Shown here piece by piece: positions 11,762 to 43,715 of a stretch of DNA of 64,000 nucleotides. Position 1 is the stretch's first letter, and each line of letters opens with the position of its first letter. Below the pieces are notes generated by a model that was given only the letters and a program-made list of their open reading frames with translations, ran no database searches and was not told the DNA's origin. This DNA is from Elysia chlorotica (lineage: Eukaryota > Mollusca > Gastropoda > Plakobranchidae): the NCBI GenBank assembly GCA_003991915.1, contig RQTK01000173.1, positions 300,032-364,031 on the forward strand, given 5' to 3'. A program made the position numbers and the translations under genes.

Positions 11762-12069
11762 GGGAAATAGAGACGGAGAGAGAGAAAAGGACAGAGATGG
11801 AGATATAATTGTGCTATTAGAAACACAGACTTGTGCAAAGAGACAGACAAACAGAGAAAAGAGCTAATAAATTATTTATGGAAACCAAACTGTAGACCAA
11901 TGCACGTATAGATTGTAATTAGGACCTGCAAGCGAAATCGTGTATAATTATCATAGTGTCATGGCACACTACGCCACAGGGCACAGGGCAGATTAAGTCA
12001 CGCTTAACATTTATTTGTCAGTAACTGCCTTTGGTTGTTGTTTTTTTTAGATCTACGCCTGGGTGTGTG

Positions 12070-12455
12070 GCCAGCACTATATAGGTTATATTGTGGACGG
12101 GTCCCAAGACTGGGGGCGCTGTGGTCATGGAGTAGAACATTGGCTTCCGACGCAAAAGGTCCGGATTCAAGTCCTGGCGATTGCGCTCCCTACTGGTTGA
12201 GTCGGTGTCAGTGAGACGTGGCGGGGATGCCATGACTCCTGTCTCAGCTGGAATCTGCAGTATCTAATAGGGTGTTGGAGTTAAGATGTGAAATCATAGG
12301 GACAGTTTATTCGATTTGACGTTAAGTTGGTGTCAGTAAAATGTGACCGACTAAGTAAGACAGAAGTCCTCGTATCCCCGCTCTGTCTCTGTGTTTGTAC
12401 AATTGCAATACGTTTGTCCTGAGACCCGTTCCCGATACAACATAGTTGGTATTGG
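12070..12455. mobile_element. Rearranged SINE cluster with switching orientation
   Basis: A minus-strand tail piece (12072-12112) meets a plus-strand head piece (12113-12212, box A-like TGGTCATGGAGTAGAACATT, box B-like GGATTCAAGTCC). A minus-strand body piece follows (12215-12250), then a decayed plus-strand copy (12312-12455). Confidence 0.6.
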
Positions 12456-12829
12456 CGAAAATTAAAATAACCAATTGACCAAACCAAACCAGAGTTTGTT
12501 GTTTCTAATAAAAATGGTAAGCGTATTCACAAAAAAGGGCGCAGAGATGGGTGTGAGGGTCGTATCTCCACTGGCAGGAGTTTCCTATCTGTCTCATGAC
12601 TGACGCGTTGCTTAGCCTATCTAGTCTATTAGTAAAATATCACTGGGTTAGCTCGTCAGCTACTCTGTAAGGTACGCTGTGGTTGATCCGCGTTTTGCAT
12701 GCAGGCTATTTATGTAAATGAAGTCATTATCCATCGCTTACATCTTGACTTACCACCTTCGTCCTTAGCGCATTCAGCTTTAGAACTTAGAAAAATCAGT
12801 ATTAAATTACTTTTTGGTTGTTGTGGTTG

Positions 12830-12883
12830 GTATTGTTGTTGTTGGTTTTGTTTGTGGCTGTTGTTATTATTATTAATGCTGTT

Positions 12884-12914
<31 letters not shown>

Positions 12915-13146
12915 ATGTTGATGTTATTGTTGTTGTTGTTATTGTTGTTGTTTATTATGTTATTATTAATGCTGTAATTGTTGTTGTTGTTGTTGTAGTT
13001 GCTGTTGTTGTTGTTGTTGTTGTTGTTGTTTGTGTTGATTTTTATTTCATGAATGTTCTTTCTAAACAATACGTATGTCTGACAGTGTATCATGTTTGTT
13101 GTTGTTGTTGTTATTATTATTAATTCTGTTATTGTTGGTGTTGTTT

Positions 13147-13178
<32 letters not shown>

Positions 13179-13226
13179 ATTGTTGATGTTATTGTTGTTG
13201 TTTATGTTGTTATTATTAATGCTGTA

Positions 13227-13278
<52 letters not shown>

Positions 13279-13335
13279 GTGTTGATTTTTATTTCATGAA
13301 TGTTCTTTCTAAACAATACGTGTGTCTGACAGTGC
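12830..13335. repeat. Duplicated (TTG)n array with shared unique end
   Basis: Two blocks of TTG/TTATTA repeats (12830-13030 and 13095-13276) each end in the same unique stretch (gttgatttttatttcatgaa, then tctttctaaacaatacgt). A unit of about 245 bp is tandemly duplicated. Confidence 0.8.
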
Positions 13336-13741
13336 ATACTTGTAACAGTGTTGCATAATCACGTAAAATGTTGTTTTTCCTTTCCCTCACGTATGTATCA
13401 TGCTCAATTAAATCAACTGTCTTCATATGTACGACTATGGCAAATTTCCATGTGGGATAACAAAGGCTTACCTTACCTTATCTTATCTTATTTTGTCTTA
13501 TCTTATGTTATATAATAATCCGTTTGACTGGTTCCTGTTCGCTTGTCTCTTTTCTCTTCCTCTGTCTCTATATCTGTCTCTCACTGAATTCGACTCTCCT
13601 CTCTCCGTATTCTATTTCTCTTGTTAAGACTCTCCTATATCTCTTTCTGTCCACGTATTCGCCAATAAAATGCTTTAAGTAACGAGGAAAATCAGAACGC
13701 ATGAACCTAGGCTTTTTTCTTGCACTCCCAGAATCATTACT

Positions 13742-14128
13742 AATCCTGGGGTTAGAGCGTCGGCTTCCAATCCAGGAGGTCCGAGTTCGAGCCCTGCTCT
13801 GGCGGCCTTTTTTTCCCTACTGGTTGAGTCGGTCCGCAGAGAAGAATGATCATAGAAGGGTTGGTTTCAGTGTCACGTGACAGACTAAGTACCGGGCAAC
13901 GCACACTGGGCCCCGTCGCCGCATAGGCAATTTCGTAGGGCTTAAGAGACTTGAAAATAGAAGAGAGTTTCGCAGTCACCAAGATGACATTAGTTGCGTG
14001 GACTAGATCTCGCTGTGTCGGTGTCAGTATGATGTGACTGTCTGAGACAGGAGTCAAGGTATATCCAGTCTCGTGTGTGGCAGCTCATAAAATCTTCAGA
14101 TGTCAGTCTTGGGGCCCCTCACCGTACA
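13742..14128 (+). mobile_element. SINE copy with a large internal insertion
   Basis: The head (GGTTAGAGCGTCGGCTTCCA, then GGTCCGAGTTCGAGCCC) and the start of the body lie at 13742-13835. The body resumes at about 14015 (gtgtcggtgtcagtatgatg) and runs to the gtcttggggcccctcaccgt stretch near 14128. About 170 bp of unrelated DNA lies between. Confidence 0.65.
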
Positions 14129-14350
14129 AAATTCGGAAAGATTTTCACTATTCTCGCCCAAGAGTGAGAATATTCCATCGATTTCTAATAATAGCAATCT
14201 GTGGAATAATCACATCGTTTTCATTGTTCTCGCAAACGTAAAAACATTGATCATGTTACTGGTCATGTGACCATGACAAGATGGTGGTTCATTCGATCCT
14301 TTGGGTGTGAAGATCAATCAGAACAAAAACTGAGATCTTTTCGTTGTTGA
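14100..14350 (+). promoter_or_regulatory. Candidate DENND1 promoter region
   Basis: Contains the near-palindrome ggtcatgtgacc (a USF/TFE-type E-box) followed at once by catgacaagatggtgg, which resembles a YY1 site. The position about 0.9 kb before the first coding exon fits a promoter with an upstream non-coding part, but no start site is proven. Confidence 0.25.
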
Positions 14351-14469
14351 ACTCAAGTGCAGATAATTTTAAAAAATGTAGGCGTTAACAATCTAAATTT
14401 AGAGATTTAGATTTATAATTGGATATGCAAATACGCCTTTGTTCTTGCGCCAATTCGTTTTAGATCCAG

Positions 14470-14760
14470 TCTTGTAAATAAGTCTAGATGTGATTTCTTA
14501 ATCTAGATCTAGATTTTATAATCTCGGCCTAAATCTAGATCTAGAATCTAGCTCCCAATCCCATTAATCTACAGTATTTGGCCTAAACTAGATCTAGACC
14601 TTATCAAGGTATCTATAAATCTGGATGTAATCGAGGTACGCCTACATTTTTTTTTAAATCTAGATCTATAATCTATATAAGAGTTAACCTTTTTACATTG
14701 CAATTTGCATGAAAAGGCCTAGATATAGATCTAGATCCATATTTCTTGTGTGCTCACAAT
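14470..14760. repeat. Cluster of overlapping TCTAGATCTAGA palindromes
   Basis: Many copies of AGATCTAGAT-type words lie in about 300 bp (for example near 14500-14545, 14590, 14660 and 14725). Similar words occur near 38800-38885 and 55560-55605. Confidence 0.6.
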
Positions 14761-14891
14761 TTAGAATTCAATTGTTTGAAAACTTGTAAAAGTTTACAAG
14801 CTTCGATATTTTATTATGGAAGGTATGAAGATTAATATTTATAAAGAGTTGCTAGCACAAAAGTATAAAATATCAATGCGCACATAATGAG
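14744..14891. mobile_element. MITE-like dispersed repeat, copy 1
   Basis: Starts cttgtgtgctcacaa and ends tcaatgcgcacataatg, short inverted ends around TGTGTGC. It shares interior words with the copy at 16975-17125 (gctt-gatatt, a gagttgc/gaggtgcc word, then a tatcaatgc word). Confidence 0.4.
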
Positions 14892-15215
14892 TGCAACATG
14901 GTAGGAGTTTGAGACTGTTCGAGAAAAAATTGAGTTAGCCTAATGTCTTCTTAATCTAAGTACTAATAGCTAGATCTAGATTATACATACATTTTAAAAG
15001 GTCTAACTAAGATGTACTTTCAATCCCATTTTATTTAAATATTTTTCAGATCTGAAATTAATTTACGTTAGTGAAAAGTCTAATTTTCCTATTTGCAAAT
15101 TTCCAGATTGTTCAATGAGACTGATTGAGCCTGTCAGTCATAGGATCAAGGCTCCGCAACTCGGTTTACACTTTTACTTCACAGATTGAATCATCCATAA
15201 TTAAGGAAGCCTAAA

Positions 15216-35274
<20,059 letters not shown>

Positions 35275-35289
35275 AATGAAGTGACTTAG

Positions 35290-36440
35290 CTTGAATACAC
35301 GGAACAAGTCACAGCACAGGAGGGAAGGATTTTTTTAAATTCCGTTAAAAGATTGGATAAGATAGAATTAGATAAACCTTTATTGACTCATTTGGAAATT
35401 TGCCTTAGTGGTACATGCATACATTTGGAATTGCAGCTGAGATAAAGCCACTGGGCTTGGAACCGCGGACCCATTCACAACACTGAGGGGCAGGATTTTT
35501 TTTTAGTTCCCTTATAAAGTTGGATAAGGTAAAATTAGATAAACATTTGTCTCATTGGGAAATTCGCCTTAGTCGTACATATATATACATACATACATTT
35601 GGAATCGCAGCTGAGATAAAGTCACTCGGCTTGCAACCATGGAATAAGTTACAATACAGAAGGGCAGGATTTTTTAAAATTCCGTTAAAAGATTGGATAA
35701 GATAAGATTAGATAAACCTTTATTGTTTCATTGGGAAATTTGCCTTAGCCGTACATATAAATTATATATATATATATGCAAACATTTGGAATCGCAGCTG
35801 AGATAAAGTCACTCGGCTTGCAACCACAGAACAAGTTACAATACAGGAGGGAAGGATTTTTTTTAATTCCGTTAAAAGATTGGATAAGATAAGATTAGAA
35901 TAGAATTAGATAAACATTTATTGTTTCTTTGGGAAATTTGCCTTAGTGGTACATGCATACATTTGGAATTGCAGCTGAGATAAAGTCACTTGGCTTGCAA
36001 CCACGGAACAAGTTACAATACAGGAGGGCAGGATTTTTTTTTGGTTCCCTTATAAAGTTTGATATGGTAAAATTAGATAAACTTTTATTGTCTCTTTGGG
36101 AAATTTGCCTTAGTCGTACATATATATATACATGCATACATTTGGAATCGCAGCTGAGATAAAGCCACTTGGCTTGCAACTGCAAAACAAGTTACAATAC
36201 AGGAGGGCAGGATTTTCTTTATAGATCCCATATAACAACAAAAATAGACAAAACCCTGTATTATCCTATGTAGGGAAATTTGCCTTGGTTTTACTTATAC
36301 ATTTGGAATCGCAGCCGAGAGTCACTTGGCTTGGAACAGCAAAACAAGTTACGGTACAGGAGGGCGTTGTTGTTTGTTTTTTATCTTTAGTTCCCTTACA
36401 TGATAAGATAAAATAAGACAAACTTTAATTATTCTCTAGA
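35290..36440 (+). repeat. Satellite-like array, about seven units of about 180 bp, in the DENND1 3' region
   Basis: Each unit has caagttacaatacaggaggg, then attccgttaaaagattggat, then taaacctttattgtttcatt with gggaaatttgccttagt, then catttggaatcgcagctgag. Units grow less alike to the right. Confidence 0.9.
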
Positions 36441-36577
36441 TAAATTTGCATTGGTCACACATACCATCACTGTACTATGATTTTGGTATTAAGTCATTTA
36501 CATTACTTTTGAGATAATCAATAACTACTGTTTCATTTCCTTACTTCTGCTTCAAATTGGGCACAAGTTTTTGTTAA

Positions 36578-36583
36578 AATAAA
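36578..36583 (+). terminator. Candidate DENND1 polyadenylation signal
   Basis: AATAAA on the plus strand about 1.3 kb after the stop codon, just past the satellite-like array. Other AATAAA words exist, so this is only a candidate. Confidence 0.25.
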
Positions 36584-37454
36584 GCAAAAAACTATTATGA
36601 TATTAGTGCATTTTCAATCTCAAAATTAGTTAGATAGATCTCTTTCATCTTTGCAATGATATTATTTTTATCACTTGCGTTTTGGCATAAGAGAGAAGTT
36701 ATAGCTCCCTGGTGATATACATTTACAATCTTGTATAAAAATACTGTTGTGGGGCCCAGTCACTCAGTCAGAAGGCAAATCATGAGGGCGTCATACATGC
36801 TTGATTTTGTTTCAATTTCTATGTCGGAAAATCTTTTGCTTTGTCTAATCTCTAATGTTTAAGGGAGTGGTGTGATCAATGAGGTTGTTTCATGTTTTTC
36901 TTCAATTATTTTCCCCTTTTCTTTATATTTATTGCTACTAAGACTTTAATATCCCAATTTAGTCTGTATTTGCCATTATCAGTATTTTACATTTTCATAT
37001 ATGCAGAGTATTTCCTTCTGAAATGCATAATGAAATTCATTGGGTTTGACATTTTTTCTTTTAATTATGCAAATGATTTGTTTCTAACCTTTTTATTTCC
37101 ATTCATAAAATGTACGTTTTTATTTAATGGGTTTTATATTTTTTTTTTTTCGCCCCCCTCATATATCAAACTTACTGCCATATAACGATATATTTATCAT
37201 GTATTTGAAATGCTCATACTAAGATAAAAGGTAAATAGCCTCAGAACATTTTATAAAGTCTGGGGAATAATCCACCATTTTACTTGTGTTCATGACAGTC
37301 CTCTTTTACATAGGGGGGCGCTGATCCTGGGCTAGCAAGAATGTAATGAATAAATCGTATAAACATATATTTCCTCTTTGTTTCTACATAGTTCACTAGG
37401 GACGGTAATAGAAAATCACTAATCAAACAGGACCTGAATGGGAACCAATCAGAT

Positions 37455-37770
37455 AGAGTAGAAATTTTGATTTCTTAATAGTTGTAATATCTTAAATCTT
37501 AATTTATTCAATATTTTGATATTAATTAACTATTGATTGGAAATGTTGATTTCTTAATAGTAATATCTTAAATCTTAATTTATTCAATATCTTGATATTA
37601 ATTAACTATTGATTGGAAATTTTGATTTCTTAATAGTAATATCTTAAATCTTAATTTATTCAATATCTTGATATTAATTAACTATTGATTGGAAATTTTG
37701 ATTTCTTAATAGTAATATCTTAAATCTTAATTTATTTAATATCTTGATATTAATTAACTATTGATTGGAA
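37455..37770. repeat. Tandem repeat of about 84 bp, four copies
   Basis: The unit ttgatttcttaatagtaata, then aaatcttaatttattcaata, then gatattaattaactattgat repeats almost unchanged. Confidence 0.92.
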
Positions 37771-39599
37771 AGCTGAATGCTGCAGTAGAGCTTTATGTAT
37801 AGTTACAAGACACAGTAGTAATATGTTTACAGACACAGACTGGGTTTTTAGATCATTTTGCTTTGTAATTAACAGAGTTGTACTTTGCCAATTTTATACT
37901 TACATTTTTCTTAACTTGCCTTGTAACTAAAAATATGGACTAATAACATGTAGTTATAGTCAAAAGTGATATTTTTTTAAGATATTAATATTGTTGGTTT
38001 CAATATCTTTGCCTTGAGGAAAAAAGCCTTTTTTTATTGTCTTAAATTTTATTGAATACTTACAAAACTACTCTAGGTGAGTATGTATTTATACTGGAGT
38101 GAGTCTGAGGGGGTTATTGATGTTGTCAAATTATACCATTATTTTCCGATGCCAAAATAACAAAGCTTTGCTTCTGTGAACCTAGAAATTTTCACACACA
38201 AAAAAATAAAATTCATTAATTTATTATTGCACTTTTTCTGATTTTTTATGATTGTATGTCAGAGAGACAGGTGTAATATTTATGCTCAGTTCAAAGAAAA
38301 GTGTTGTTCAATTTTAATTCATTTATTGTTTAGTGGAGCACTTTAAAAGCACTTTGTATGTGCCAGGCTGATCGGTAAACGACGGTCTTAAAGAAAAAAA
38401 TTAGGATGAAACCAAAACTACACTCATAAAACAATCCGATATTTATTTTACAAGACTTTAGAACATATGATTTTGTAATTGCCACTTACATTAGTTAATT
38501 ATTAATTAGAATTTTGTTTCTAATTCAATTTTCTCAACATCTTGAAGTCCTGTAATATAAAAACATTTTTTTTTTATTATAATCACAAACGCTGTTGTGT
38601 TAAATTGAACATTGCATTTTTTTAATTACAATTCCATTTGCCCATCAGAGTGCTTTTAAGTATCACTACACTCACCAGTATGAATTTTTAAAATCAATCT
38701 TGACAAGTGTGATGTCTGAAATGGTATGCACTTTCATAACAATATGGTAATATTCTTTGTGCATGTATTTTAATTTGCACACATTTGCACTAGATCTAGT
38801 TCCACAACAAACCACTAGAAGTAGATCTATCACTACATTGTCTAAGCCTATAGCATGCAAACTGGAGCCAGAACTAGATCTAGACTGTACAAATCTTTTT
38901 TGAAAATACTATTTGGGAAGTTTTGTAGTCAACTTTGTAATGAAAGGGGAACAACCGTGAAATAATGTTGGACACTTTAAGATAATTTTAGTTATCTCCC
39001 TTTTTACCTTTAAAGTGATGTTAAAGGCAACTGGTGTGTCAAATTTGAGCTGAAGGGGTAAAACTGTACTCTGGACACATAGGCTTGGGATGTTTTCTAA
39101 TAAACAATATCTAAAAGAATAGGCTTGGAATGTTTTCTAAATGAACGATAACTAAAAGTTTAAACACTAATAATTTGTATACAAAAGATAACAATATGAT
39201 AGCACTTTTACAAATGTAAACTTTATTTTTGTTTCTTTTCTTTTATGAAAAATGTTCAATCTTCCATGCCATTATAATTTCAAGTGGTTATTAAATATGT
39301 GAATGCAATCTTTAAGGTTTATGGTTGAATCAACAGAACAGGTCGCAATAGAAGTTATTGAAATTGTACACTCCTTTTGCAGTGGGATGAAAATATGAGC
39401 ATTTGAAAAAAAACATCAGTTTCAGGATAATGTATGCAGATGAAAATGTTTAACTTAGAAAGTTACACTGAAACATTTAAGACTATTCTTGTTCAGTTGG
39501 AAACATTGAGCAATCCATTGAAGTCAATGCTTTGCCTAAACCAATATTTAAAGTGTATCTATGCATATAAACAATTGACATTTATTTCTTTTATCATAC

Positions 39600-39955
39600 A
39601 AAATCAAGCAATACACCTCATACCAACATACATTCAGTATATTTGTTAAAATCCTTTTATTAAACAAAACTTTCAATGCAAGTATTTATTAAGTTGTTAG
39701 TAAAGAAAAAGTATTTAATAATTCATACTAGCATACATTCAGTAATTTTGTTAAAATCCTTTTAAACAGAACTTTCAATGTAAGTATTTACTAAGTTGTT
39801 AGTAAAGAAAAATTTAAAAAAGTATTTAAAAATTCACACTAATATAGGCCCTACATTCAGTATATTCGTTAAAATCCTTTTAAACAAAACTTTCAATACA
39901 AGTATTAATTTTATAAAGTTGTTAGTAAAGAAAAAGGATTTAAAAATTTAACTCT
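39600..39955. repeat. Tandem repeat of about 105-120 bp, three copies
   Basis: The words cattcagtatatttgttaaa, then aacaaaactttcaatgcaag and agttgttagtaaagaaaaa recur three times. Confidence 0.85.
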
Positions 39956-42900
39956 TTCAGTAACTTGGACATTTTCACCACTGGAACTTGGCATTTTGAA
40001 AAACAATTCAGAAGATGCTACTTGTACATGTGTTTGATAAAAGTCTCTCACAGCTTCCATTTATTTTATACCACCTATAAATATCAGAAGGTGTTGAGCA
40101 GAATGCGCTTTTATACAAGAGTAAAAGGAGACAACTCTGAAAAGCTTTGACACCAACTTCCCCAAATCTGTATCAAAAAGGGTCTTTTATGAGCCAAATA
40201 GCGCACTGCAACGTTTTTTTTTTAGTTACAATACTTTATAAGAAGTTTGCACCGCAAATTTAAAGAGGACAACTCTATTTTATTATTACAACTAAATTTT
40301 ATTTTTAGTTATGGCAAGAAATGTGTCCACAATCAGTCAAACATTTATTAGTGAATACTAAAATACGCCAGGAGATGTGATCAAAGTTACTTCTGTCTTG
40401 TAAAACAAGCTGGCAGTCTACTGTCAGTCTGTCAAGGCAAGATCAACAAGGTCATCAGCTTTCAGGTTTTGAGCCTTTCTTGGGTGTTAAATTCATAGTT
40501 CATTGTTGTAATGAATTCACGCTGTAGTGTATGGTCTATATATGATACAAATCTGTTTAAAAGACGATAAAGACTGCTTGTATATGTCTTACAAATCGCC
40601 AAAAGTATAATGCATGCCCCAGCATTAGTTAGAAAAGAAGTTGAAATCTTCATTGTTTGATCGGCAGGCTCTGTGCTTTTCGTACATTGGATATTTCGTT
40701 CGCTAACCAGACAAGAATACAGGAATACAGGTCGATTTATTGATCCCACAAGGAGAAATTAGTTCCGACTTTTTCAGAGCCGGTGTTCCTTTTTTCGACC
40801 GCATTTTTAGCTGAAGGTACTGAAAATGTTAATAAAGAAAAGTTTCTTGAAGTACAAAATACCATCCAGTTTGAAAATAATTTTCAAAATGTATACACAA
40901 TTAACATATATGTTATTTATCAGCTAGCAAAGGAATACTGTTATAGGTGTGTATAGATAAGGGTTAGTAACTAATGTTGAAAATTAAGAAGTTGAGAAAA
41001 AAAATAAGGAAAAATCTTTGAAAGGCAGAAAATGATGTAACGGTATGTTTGAATCGAAAATGCACTGCAAAATAGATATGAAACTATCTAAAATAACTAT
41101 AACACGAGTAAGAGGTTTCGAAGATTCTTTTGATGTCAATAAAACTTATAATATTGAACAAAAATAGGAGAAACTGTGGTATCCTAGCATAGTGTGCAGC
41201 AAAACATCACTATTTCAAACACCACTTCAACCCAAAACCATGTTATATAAATGAATGTTTGCTAGTATAAGATCAGTCACCAGATTTGAATTATACAGAA
41301 GGATTCGGTTAAATCAAAATTATGTATACACAATTTTTTCAACTTTGTGACACAAGAACACTTTCATTGGTCGTCACTCCATGAGGAAAAGTATTCATAT
41401 ATACACCAGATATCTAAATTCTGTTTCCAACATATGTGAGAGTGTATCCTGAATAGCCAGCCTATATTTCAAACTTTGCCGGAAAAAAATAGATTTTTTT
41501 TTTTGCTTCATAACACTATATCTCTGAAAATGCAAAATAAAAATGTTAACATTTCACTCTTTTTAATTTATTGCAAATTGCATTGCATATTAGTGGTATC
41601 CACCGAATTTCAATAAGTTATATGTTGAAAAAAAAATTATCCAGATTGTTATCAAAGGGCAAAATACTGTTCAATAAGATTGCAAAAATAGAGCTGCAAA
41701 GAAATGTCACAAAAATGGAATACGAAAAAAAAAAAAAAAATATACAATACTCATTCCCCAACAACAACAAAATGTGATAAGTTCAAAGTGCATGGATATG
41801 TATTGGCCAAATTTCTCTTGCAGAAGAAAATACAGTCAAACTAAACATAACTTTCAAACAAACAGTTAGATAAAGACACACTGATGAGGAATTGCAACAC
41901 TTGACGCAGCATTTACATTAGCGGAATGTAGATGATTTACAGGCTGAATAGATTGGCACACTCTTCTTTCTCCTTTCTCAAAACCCTCCCTCCTCCAGCT
42001 TCCCTCATTTTCTCACAAACGTATGGAGTTAAGTAAGAACAAAAAACTGGCATATTAATCAGTAGAATGATGCCAGGACACAAACTTAGTTACTGCTTTT
42101 TCCTCTTTCACAGAGACATGACTTAAAAAGAGATCTAATGCCATAAAACATAATGCCTTAATGTGACATGTCATGTGAAAACACGGCAAGTTTTCTATCA
42201 TTTGCAAGTGTACTAAAATTATTGTTTTCACTCGGATATTCCTACTGCAAAATCACAACAAAATGAGAAAATAATTTTATTCAAAAAAAAAAACAGTCTA
42301 CTAGTATTCAAGTTAGATAAAGCACAAAAAAAAAATTAACGAACAAACAAAACATGAACAACAATAGTCCAATAGACATTAAACATTCTTCAAACAATTT
42401 AACACAAAATAAGTTCTAGACAACAATAAATATGTTAATAAATTTAAGACAACAATAAAGGGTTTCCCTTTATAATAAATATGAGATTTCTTGTTCAGTG
42501 TTCTCTACAGGCACGTATCTTGTAGTATATGGATTTTCCATTTGGAACTTCAAACATTAAAAATTTGTTCATTCACTATTTTATTACCATTAAAGGTTTA
42601 TTGTAAATAGATACAAAATCAAATAATTTTGATAAACCCATCGAATCTCATACACCCAGCCTTCCCTTCCCTTCCATTCCACTGTGATGTTAGGCAGCTT
42701 AGGCCTACAAATAAGCTTCATCATAAAATTTTTTTTTAATTTCAAGCTGTAAAGGAAAAAAAAGGGTAAAACATATAAACTCTTATAACCCTTTCCACCT
42801 GTTTATAATGCATTTATCAAAAATATGCACACACAAAAAAAACAGTAGGGCATTTCACAGAGAGCGTTTCAATCTAAAAAAGCTTCCCATGTAACATAGA

Positions 42901-43715
42901 TCTTCTAATGTATCATGGACAAGATGGTGCCTTATGCGAAGACACAGATTAATCCAAGCCCAGTATTGCAAAAAATAATTATTCTCATACAGTCCGCAAC
43001 GGCGCAAGCAAATAATATCTATTTGATAATCAATTGATGCAAATGAGAAATATCAAGTAAATGCAACTTTTTTTCTTTTTCTTTTTTCCTTCACAAGTAA
43101 ACTTTTAACATATGCATTGTCATAAGTTAAAAAAAGAGAGCAAGAAAATTGGAAAGGGATCACGATTTGATCCACCGTATATCTATAACTAAAAAGTTAA
43201 AAACTGTATTCACTATGTTGATGTCATTCACACCGGAAAAACAAAGCAGGATTAGAAACCGTCGCGTATCTTGCAAATATGAGATTTCTTTAAATTAAAA
43301 ATGTCTCCAACTTTTCGTCAATTTGACATTATCTGCGATTATGAGAAAAATTTGTGCATAATTATTTGATCAAAGATTGTTTTTGTATGCACATTAACAG
43401 ATGCATTATGTCCTTGCAAGTCATAACATGTAATTGAGAAGAGTATATATCTTTCTACAATGATTGCTCTCGGTAACAAGATAATATCAAATATAAAACA
43501 CTAAAACAAGTTAACATGTTCTCTATTTGCAGGAAGGAGATCAAGTTTTTCACTGTCAAATCCCTTGGATAAGATAATGCTAATTAATCGCCAAACTCTA
43601 TGAGTGGTTTCTTTGTGAAAATATAACAATTTGAATTGTCTAAATTGAAATTTTGATAGATCATAAAATAAAAGAAAAGGAGTTGAAGAAAAACAAAACC
43701 AATAGCTGCACTGTC

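Larger units (their letters stand above)
10037..15215. other. Spacer between divergent NRF-6 and DENND1 genes, repeat-filled
   Basis: Holds no gene that I can support. It contains (GTT)n at 10185-10290, GA and CAGA microsatellites at 11650-11770, SINE copies, two TTG-rich arrays at 12830-13285, a MITE-like repeat, and 5' flanking DNA of both genes. Part of 14140-15215 must be DENND1 promoter and 5' UTR. Confidence 0.7.
35275..43715. other. Spacer between convergent DENND1 and SLC27A genes
   Basis: AT-rich DNA with both 3' UTRs and four tandem arrays (35300-36440, 37455-37770, 39650-39950 and microsatellites). Short open frames occur but none has splice context, composition or motifs of a gene. 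Confidence 0.7.

Noticed and set aside
12710..13358. Poly-Asn, poly-Val and poly-Leu open frames
   Set aside because: They are translations of TTG/TTA microsatellites with no start context or splice partners.
40462..40749. 95-aa minus-strand open frame
   Set aside because: It has no recognisable domain or splice context; its upstream end overlaps a retroelement-tail-like word.
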